From the NCBI GenBank assembly GCA_963921425.1, contig OY992835.1, positions 10,230,001-10,294,000 on the forward strand: a stretch of 64,000 bases of DNA, read 5' to 3'. Origin of the DNA: Dryas octopetala. Lineage: Eukaryota; Streptophyta; Magnoliopsida; Rosales; Rosaceae. Shown here piece after piece: positions 57,175 to 64,000 of the stretch (its first letter is position 1; every line of letters begins with the position of its first letter). The notes under the pieces are model-generated. The model made no database searches and had not been told where the DNA came from. It was given only the letters and a program-made list of their open reading frames with translations. The position numbers and the translations under genes are program-made.

Positions 57175-59116
57175 CTTCATGCATGTTGCATGTTAATTAT
57201 GTTGTCACCTTCGATATGACTGAGTCCCAACTAGCTCATGAATCACGAGGGACTGTCTATGACTATATTAAAATATGTGTAAATACTGACAAAACAAATT
57301 TGGAGCAGAAAGTGGCCTCAGTACTGTTCATAATATACATATATATATATGATATGTTCAATTATGAATCTATGATATGTGAAATAACACTTGCACGTTC
57401 GCACCTAACTATTGTTGAGTAGTTTAAAATTTTGCAGTATTGAGCGCTTGATATTTGTTTATTAATGTTTATGTTATGATTTAGCTCTCATATTTTGGTT
57501 TGTTCAAAATCTAAAACAAAACTCTAACATAACGCTTTCATCAAGCCAATAATATACCCTAAAAGAAAATGAGGTAAACCCATTAAAATATATATATATT
57601 CTTAAAACTTGGCAGAGAAAGCAGCACTGAGCCCTATAGTTGCTTGTAGCGCTCACCTATTTAAAAAAATTATTGTCGAGTGCTTGGTGAAGCTACTAAG
57701 AACTCGGTGACATGTTCGCATATTTGCATGTTCGTACCTGATCAAATCTGCTTTAGCGTATTATCTTTTCATATCTAAAGAATCTAATATTAATTAGTTT
57801 CAATGACAAAGAATTAAAGCAGATGTAAACAACTTTATATATATATAACAATTTTATGTGAATGACCTATATTTTTTTTAATTAAAGAACATACCCATGT
57901 ATATTATGACTTTTTTTTTTTAACTTTTTTTTTTATTTTTTATATAATTTTATATTTTAGGATATAAATTGTCAACACGTTCACCATTTTTAACTCTTAA
58001 AATTTTGAGCTCCCATTTTTTTATTAGATTTTAACTTTGAACTCTTGAGTTTTGGAATACCATCCAAAATTCAAGAGTTAATACATAAATTATAAAATTA
58101 AACGATGATTTTATATCCTAAAATATAGAATTATATATCCTAAAATGTTGAACCTTGTGAAGAATAGGACATGCAAAAGATAACAAGAAATCATAAAAAA
58201 ACTCACATTCGTTATTTAGTTAAAAGAACAAACAACCTACCCAGAAAATTTCAATATATATATATATATGTTTAGCATAAATTGAACTCAAAAAACAAGC
58301 TAAAACAACAATTAGAACAAAATTCTATTTAATTTAATTTGAGGACTATACATAATAGTATAATTGTCTTGATTTCTTTTACCAAGGAAAACCATACAGC
58401 TTGCATGTAAACAACTGTACAAAAATTATAAAAATAGAGAGTAAGTTAAAAGTTTGGAGTGGAGTATAGTAATCATTAAAATAATGAGAATGGGAATGAA
58501 GAAGACATCAAGCAAGTATGAGACTGAGAGTAGATAGTGTTTAATTCACGTGCGAAAAAGTTTTGATTAATGGTTGGGCATTGCACCACTTTTTGGTTGG
58601 AGATATGTGGTCGTGAATCATTTGGCATTTATAATTGCTGATTATAAGAAGTAAAAATTTTCATGTAAATACGTGCAATTTCATTTTACACCTTACAAAT
58701 CATCAAGGAATTAAGTAGCGAATTAATGTCGATATATTAAAAGTTACTTTCAAACAAAAGTTAGACAAGTGCTGTCTCTGAACAACTTGAACTATAAGAG
58801 AATGGGCCAATCATATATATATGAAAGTAACTAAGAATGCATACCTTCTGGCCTGAAGAACACCACCAGTAGGACAGTAACAATTGAAGTTGAATGATTG
58901 GAGGGCATCTGTGACTGCCTCTACAGCGGCCGGAGTAGTCCTGAACGATACATATTCAGTCGGGTCGCCCCGACCCAGAATGATGGTGGGTCGCTGATCA
59001 TCCGGGTTGAGATTTTTCATTAGCATGCCGAGAGCTCCTCGGACCGAGATTGCCGCCGTGTTCAGTTCTTCATTCCCACGGAACTTCCATTTCTGGGAAG
59101 AACAACCATTCTCCAT
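52584..59116 (-). CDS. TAT/NAAT-like aminotransferase, complete seven-exon gene (copy B)
   Basis: Predicted exons on -: 59116-58845, 55773-55434, 54827-54609, 54465-54406, 53701-53546, 53449-53356 and 52699-52584, in frame, 418 aa. Same family, exon lengths and intron phases as the + gene. Visible motifs: [31 protein letters not shown] with the PLP lysine at about 252; PEGSM; NWLRITF with Arg at about 391. Odd: the Arg usually found eight residues after the PLP lysine is Lys (PGWKLGW, about residue 260), and the residue after the catalytic lysine is Thr rather than Arg. The start at 59116 gives MENGCSS and lies 123 bp below a TATA box. No stop or frameshift was seen. It may act on another amino acid or be weakened; substrate unknown. 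Confidence 0.9.
53790..54115. mobile_element. MITE-like segment in intron 4 of the - gene
   Basis: Shares 'aaaattttgca' next to a 'cgagcgct'-type motif with the intron 1 MITE-like segments at 674-1024 and 57395-57737. The ends are loosely inverted ('caggtgcacacctatcaccgag' and, in reverse, 'cgggtgcaaacgtgcggac'). Flanked by short GA and TA repeats. Confidence 0.4.
57132..57166. repeat. TA microsatellite in intron 1
   Basis: About 17 TA units. The equivalent run in copy A is much shorter (near 446-460). Confidence 0.9.
57395..57737. mobile_element. MITE-like inverted-repeat segment in intron 1 (copy B)
   Basis: Counterpart of 674-1024, with scattered substitutions. Present before the duplication. 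Confidence 0.45.
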
Positions 59117-59238
59117 GTCGCACCTTTTTAATTTATCAGTAATATTAATTAATTAAAATTTTTAGTTTGGTGGAAGCTGAGTGCTGGAGGGTGTTGCGTT
59201 TTGGCCTTTAGGGTTTCAAAGTAAAGAGAAAAGAGGGC

Positions 59239-59246
59239 TTATATAG
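59239..59246 (-). promoter_or_regulatory. TATA box of the - aminotransferase gene
   Basis: CTATATAA on -, within 'agtctatataagccc', 123 bp upstream of the ATG. Conserved in the duplicate at 28560-28567. Confidence 0.65.
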
Positions 59247-59392
59247 ACTAGAGTAGCCACTGCATTTGCGTAGACGACCAAAATTTGTTTTCAATATTTA
59301 GGGCCACGTTTGTATGACCGAAATGTTAAAATGGAAATAGGAATGGTAATATGGTATACCTTCCCTGACCATTCTGTAATGAAATTACTTAA

Positions 59393-60691
59393 GAGTAATT
59401 TTATTTAATATACCATTTTAATACTACTTACCCCTCAATTTAAAATATAACTTTTATGACCATTTTGCATTTGAAATATCAAAAATACCATCTATCTAAC
59501 ACCTCTTTTTTTTTTAATGTAGTTTTTTTTCTTTCTCTTTTCCAGTACGTCAACCCACTACAGGAAATGTGAGCAAAGCACACTCCTCATTGGTGGCACA
59601 AAATGGGGTGTCAATGGAAAACTTCAGTCCCTATTACCCAATTGACACCCATTTTTGTTAAAATCGAGACACTTCAGTCCCTATTGGCTAATTGCCACCC
59701 CATTCTATGCCACCAATGAGGGTGTGCTTTACTCATATTTTTTGTAGTGACCACTTCCCATCCTCTCCCTCCCTCCCTCCTTCCTTCCTTCCTTCCTTCC
59801 TCCCTCAGCCAACCATTGCCCCATCGTCGCCGCACCACTCGTTGTCCCAACCGTTGGCGCCCCCATTCCCACTACTACAGTAAACCCAGCAGATGCGGCA
59901 ACAAACCCAACAGATGCAGCAACAAACTCAGCAAAATTCAATGAAAAAAACCCCTCTAAATGAGTTTTTCTTTAAATGAGTTTTCTTTTAAAAACCCAGA
60001 TCTCGTTGAATTTTTTGTTGACACATGGTCGAATTTGTGGTCGCTACATGGCTATAGTACATTCAACCATGTGGCGACCACAAATTCGACCATGTGGCGA
60101 CCAAAAATTTAACTAGATCTAGCTATAGCACATTCCACCATATGACAACCATAAATTCGACCATGTGGCGACAAAAAATTCAACCAAATCTAGTTATAGC
60201 ACATTCCACCAAATTTGGGTTTCCAAATTTTTTTTTTTAGATTTGGGTTGGGAGAGAATTAAGATGATGGGTCGTTGGCCGGTGCTCACCACCATCCTCC
60301 ACCTACTCCACCGATCGACATCTCATCTTTATTTCTCTCTCTCCTAATTCCTTTTTAACCCATTTAGAGAAAAACCCAAATTTGGGTTTTCAATTTTTTT
60401 TTTTTTTTTTTAAAGATTTAGAGAGAAGGGGAGAAAAATAGAGAGTGGAGATGATGGGTGTTGGCTGGTGATGGAGGTCGCTCTCCATGGTTGTTGCAGC
60501 CTGCAGGAAGAAGATGGAGGAAACGACTGCTACAGTAACTCGAGTCGCCATGCATAGTTGCTGGGTTTGCTATTGCATAAGGGTATTTTGGTCTAAAAAA
60601 AAAAGGAAAAGGGTCATAAAAGTTCTATTTTGGGCTTGAGGGTCAAAATAGTTGGTGAGGTATTAAAAGGGTATATTGAATAAAATTACTC
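59393..60691. mobile_element. Mutator-like MITE (copy B)
   Basis: Ends GAGTAATTTTATT and AATAAAATTACTC as perfect inverted tips, with long inverted repeats inside. AAATTACTTAA flanks both sides (59382-59392 and 60692-60702), a 9-11-bp duplication as in Mutator-like elements. It contains tandem 'ggcgaccacaaattcgacca' repeats (60025-60215), a 21-bp repeat near 59885-59930 and the nested CACTA-type MITE. Confidence 0.88.
59556..59749. mobile_element. CACTA-type MITE nested in the Mutator-like MITE
   Basis: 194 bp. Begins CACTACAGGAAATGTGAGCA, ends TTTTTTGTAGTG, with matching inner arms ('ggtggca' / 'tgccacc'). ACC is duplicated on both sides (59553-59555 and 59750-59752). Copy A has an empty site near 28815, so it arrived after the duplication. 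Confidence 0.88.
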
Positions 60692-61869
60692 AAATTACTT
60701 AATATTTCTATTATATTATTTGGAATAAGTTAGAAACAAATTAAAACAAAAAATTAAAAAAAGAAAAGAAAAAAAACCCTTTCCCTCAAGGAGTAAAATT
60801 TTGGATTTTGCAAAAATTTCAATGGAAACTTTTGATAAATTTTAAATTTCAACAAAAATTAAACAGAAACGATGGAAATTACTATCAAAATACGAAAATT
60901 TTGAATGAAACTTTACCATATGTTTATTTAACATATTATCTACTATATTGATAAAAAACAATGAAGAAACCAAATTATATAGTAGCTAGGTTTCATGTGA
61001 TATAAGATGAATATAATGCGCGCTGGAGACAAATACTGTTAAATAAAATTAGATAATGAATAAATAAAATTAGTATATTATTTATACTCTATAATTTATA
61101 CACTAAATCCTAATACTAAACCCTATATATTCTATATACCCTAATACTTTTTATACTCTATAATCCATATACTAAACCCTATATACTCTATATTGTTTAG
61201 GATATAGTATAGAATATTAGGGTTTAAGCCCAGCTTTATGATATTTTAATTATTTTTTATATAGAAATGTATTTGGATTCTTAAAAAACTAAACGAAACC
61301 CCAAAACGACCAAACAAAACCCCAAACCCTTTTTTCTTCTTTCCAATTGCCCAAAGGTCCCAAAGCCTAATCCATCCTAAACCTTTTTCTTTCTTTCATT
61401 TTTTTTTGTTCTTTTTCTTTTTTTCTTTCCTTCCTTTTTCCCGTTACTCTCCAGTCTTCCCTATCATTACTTCATTAATCATTTGATTCATTTCTTAATT
61501 CTCACCTTCTCTTTCTCTCTCCCAGTCTGTCATTCCCTCCATCCCTTATCTCTTCTCTCTCCTCCCTCTCCCTCCCCGATCTCTTTCTCTTCTCTCCCCC
61601 AATCTCTTCCTTTTCTCCCTCCCTAATCTCTTCTCTCCCTCTGGTGACGAGGCCAACTCGCCTCTTCCTCCCCTCTGGTTTTCTGCCTTCCCTGCTCGAG
61701 CCAAAATTTTTGAAATTTGAACTAAATGTGTGTGGTATGGTATTAAAATTTTCATACCCTCAAAAAATGAAATTTTACTCCTTGCTCCCCCTCCACCCAA
61801 CCCTCTCCACCTCCCCACCCAGCTCTTCCCCCTTCTCCATCGCACTATCGTGCCTCCTTCCCCAACCCA
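60692..61869. other. Non-coding end of duplicated block B
   Basis: Matches 29805-30922: AT-rich, then pyrimidine-rich. No gene supported. Confidence 0.6.
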
Positions 61870-61935
61870 ACCCCCCAGCCAGTTGAGGGGTGGGGGAGGC
61901 ACAATAGTGCGACGGGGAAGGGGGTGAGGGCTGGG
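61811..61935. repeat. Inverted repeat (hairpin) at the edge of duplication B
   Basis: The left arm has 'cgcactatcgtgcctcc' and 'cttccccaaccc'; the right arm has the complement 'ggaggcacaatagtgcg', around a short loop. Copy A has only the left arm, where similarity stops. Confidence 0.75.
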
Positions 61936-64000
61936 TGGAGGGGGAGGGGGAGGGGGAAGGGGAGGGTATTTTTTCTTTTAATTTGTTTTTTTTTCTTTTA
62001 AGTTTTGTATTAAATTAAAGGGGTGGGTCCCACTTTGGGTCTATGTGGCAAAATAAGGGGTGCTAAGTGGTCCAGACTGGTCGAAATGACCAATATGCCC
62101 TACCACGTGGACGCCACGTCAACAAGGCTAATGAAGGTTTTGACAGAATTGAGCCGAATGGGCACATTGGAATATGGTGTGTACTATTAATTAGGTGGCA
62201 AATTGAGACAAATGAAACGAGAGGGGGTGAATTGAGATTTCGTTGCAATGTCAAAGGGCAAAAGTGGTAATAAGCCTAAAAAGAAAAATAATTCAAATTA
62301 ATAATCGAGTGGTTATATTTCCACCCACCTGTCTTATTTTCCCACCAACATTTTAATGAAAATGAAAAATACAAATTTATCCTTTTGTAAAATGACTTTA
62401 AGGACTTGACTAAAAATAAATAAATCTACTTTGCCCAATCACTCTCTAGGTACTCATCCATCTCTTTACAACGACCTAAACTCCATAAAGTACCCTAGAA
62501 TCTTTTTTTTTTTTTTCTTATATCATTAATCCTTTGATTAAATTGTTTTTAAGTAATGAACAATCAAATAGACGTTGGATGTTGGATGATCATTCAGTAT
62601 TGGATAATAATTCAAAGCATTTATGCAATTAATTGTCCAAATTTGTATTTAATTTTTTTAGTTTGGCAGCCACCTCCACCACCAGATCGATACCGGTGGA
62701 TTTTCTTTTGAACCTTCTTCAACAGAGAAAGAGTTCTCAAGTTCTCTATCTAAATCCATGGAATCCAGGTTTATTACCATTATGCCATCGCTTTCATCAT
62801 CACACCCACCTCTCGTCTTCCACTCTTTCACAACACTGGGGGTTCTTGAATCTTTGCATTTTAATTTTTTTTTTTTTTTGACTTTCTTGATTGCTTAAAA
62901 CTTTTGCCCTTGCAATTGGGTGATTGGGCTTTAGCCTAATTGGTAAGAGATGGGTGGGTGAAAGAGTAGATGTAATTAGCCCTAATCTTCATATATACAT
63001 ACTAAACATAACGACAATGATGCATATTACTTGATGTAGAACACATGAGATCGAAATCTACAGGGACGAATCCATGATTTCAAAATGGAGTGAAACTCAA
63101 CCGTATACATGAATTTCATTAGCAAAAAAAAAGTTACACCTAGTTAATTAGGGGTAACATAATGAGCCTTACATACCCTAAAAATGCATATCTAAACAAA
63201 GGAAAAAAAATAGCACAAAAAAAAGATAGCAATACAACAATTAAACATGCAATGCAAATACAATATAACACTATCTAAGTTGGGTCATATGTTTCTTCAA
63301 ATAGCAAAAATCATTAATTAAGTATCGATACTATTAGAAAATTCTCTTTTAATGTGGTTGATCATACAATAATAACTTGTAGACCTATAAGTATGAGTCA
63401 CTTAGTTAATACCTTGAAAATGAATATCTGCACATAAAAGACATACAACTTAAATTTAGAATTGCATGTCAATTGTTTATATGTTCCCAATTTTTCAAAT
63501 CCCAACTTGATAGGTTCCCAATTTAGAATTTTATATTGTTTTATATGTTCCCAATCAATTTGTAATTTAACCATCACAATAATCAAGCTATAGTTTAATT
63601 AAAAAAAGAATCAAACCCTAATTTAATTATCAAAAATAATCAAAGCTCTAATTTTAAAATTGCAAAAATTTCTAATTTTAATAGATAGTTGAGCAAAAAA
63701 AAATGAGTATAGAGATTGGGTGCAAATACATATATAATACCTTGGCGGCTTGGCACCCCTTGGAGATTGGAGGGTTGAGCTATTTGTGTGGGGCCGGGGA
63801 GATGAGTTTTGGAGCTGCAAAGGAAAGAAGTTGGAGCAAGTGTGGATCTATGGGCTTTTTTTGGGGGGACTGGAAGTAAGTAAAAGTAATTTTTTTTCAT
63901 TAAACAAACTGGCAGTAGCTACAGCATGTGAGAAGTTGCTCCTCAATAGAAAAAAAAATACTTAAACTGTGGGCAGTGGGCTATTGGGCTTGGGATGAAA
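61936..64000. other. Intergenic DNA, no gene seen
   Basis: Mixed AT-rich and G-rich sequence. 62040-62280 has the look of a transposable element end ('agggcaaaagtggtaataag'). Near 62932, 'gggctttagcctaattggta' resembles a tRNA-type A box. No domain-bearing frame was found. Confidence 0.5.

Larger units (their letters stand above)
55774..58844 (-). other. Intron 1 of the - aminotransferase gene
   Basis: A 3.1-kb intron. From 56689 on it is the same sequence as 1-1930 plus 6805-7102. It holds a TA microsatellite (57132-57166) and the MITE-like segment at about 57395-57737. It lacks the Copia insertion found in copy A (uninterrupted at 58545/58546). Confidence 0.85.
56689..61869. repeat. Segmental duplication, copy B
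   Basis: Direct repeat of 1-30922 without that copy's retrotransposons. It covers part of intron 1, exon 1 and the promoter of the - aminotransferase, a Mutator-like MITE and pyrimidine-rich DNA. It has its own extra insertion, a CACTA-type MITE at 59556-59749. Confidence 0.9.

Noticed and set aside
62063-62270. Opposed frames of about 65 residues
   Set aside because: No start context, domain or conservation; the sequence resembles a transposable element end.

Overview
The window is nuclear DNA from a flowering plant, most likely a eudicot. It is AT-rich, its host genes have many introns, and it carries plant-type Copia, CACTA, Mutator-like and foldback elements. No microbial, organellar or CRISPR-type content was seen. 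All coordinates come from reading the sequence by eye; no alignment or database search was run.

Host genes: the locus is a small cluster of pyridoxal-phosphate aminotransferases of the tyrosine/nicotianamine aminotransferase (TAT/NAAT-like) family. A complete seven-exon gene lies on + at 42757-48818 (423 aa predicted). A second complete seven-exon gene lies on - at 52584-59116 (418 aa). The two are tail to tail and share every intron position. A degenerate copy of the + gene's last two exons sits between them (49788-50143). A third copy, on -, is dead: only its exon 1 and part of intron 1 are in the window (1-7162 and 28222-28437), and its remaining exons would lie left of base 1.

Duplication: bases 1-30922 (copy A), once its insertions are removed, match 56689-61869 (copy B) in direct orientation. 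Copy B therefore shows the empty sites of insertions in copy A, and the reverse. Copy A gained a 4.9-kb Copia element with identical 195-bp LTRs in intron 1 (1931-6803). It also gained a 21-kb Copia array in exon 1 (7163-28221) with the structure LTR-internal-LTR-internal-LTR, flanked by the 5-bp duplication GGAGG. The array's repeat period is 9702 bp and I found only three differences between its units, so it is very young. Copy B gained a 194-bp CACTA-type MITE inside an older Mutator-like MITE that both copies share.

Middle region: a 7.56-kb CACTA (En/Spm) transposon (31302-38865, target duplication GAG) lies inside a larger inverted-repeat element (about 30923-39496). It keeps remnants of a TNP2-like tail and a Transposase_24 (TnpA-like) gene on -, and carries on + a degenerate first exon of an R2R3-MYB gene, apparently captured from the host. 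A GC-tipped foldback element with internal direct repeats follows (40903-42508). The aminotransferase introns hold several MITEs, a possible SINE and microsatellites.

The rest (39497-40902, 50144-51130, 52103-52583, 61936-64000) shows no gene I can support. I found no wholly new system. The strongest observations are the three-LTR array splitting a host exon, the MYB capture, a Lys replacing the usual PLP-phosphate Arg in the 52584-59116 aminotransferase, and a CT microsatellite abutting a splice donor of the 42757-48818 gene.
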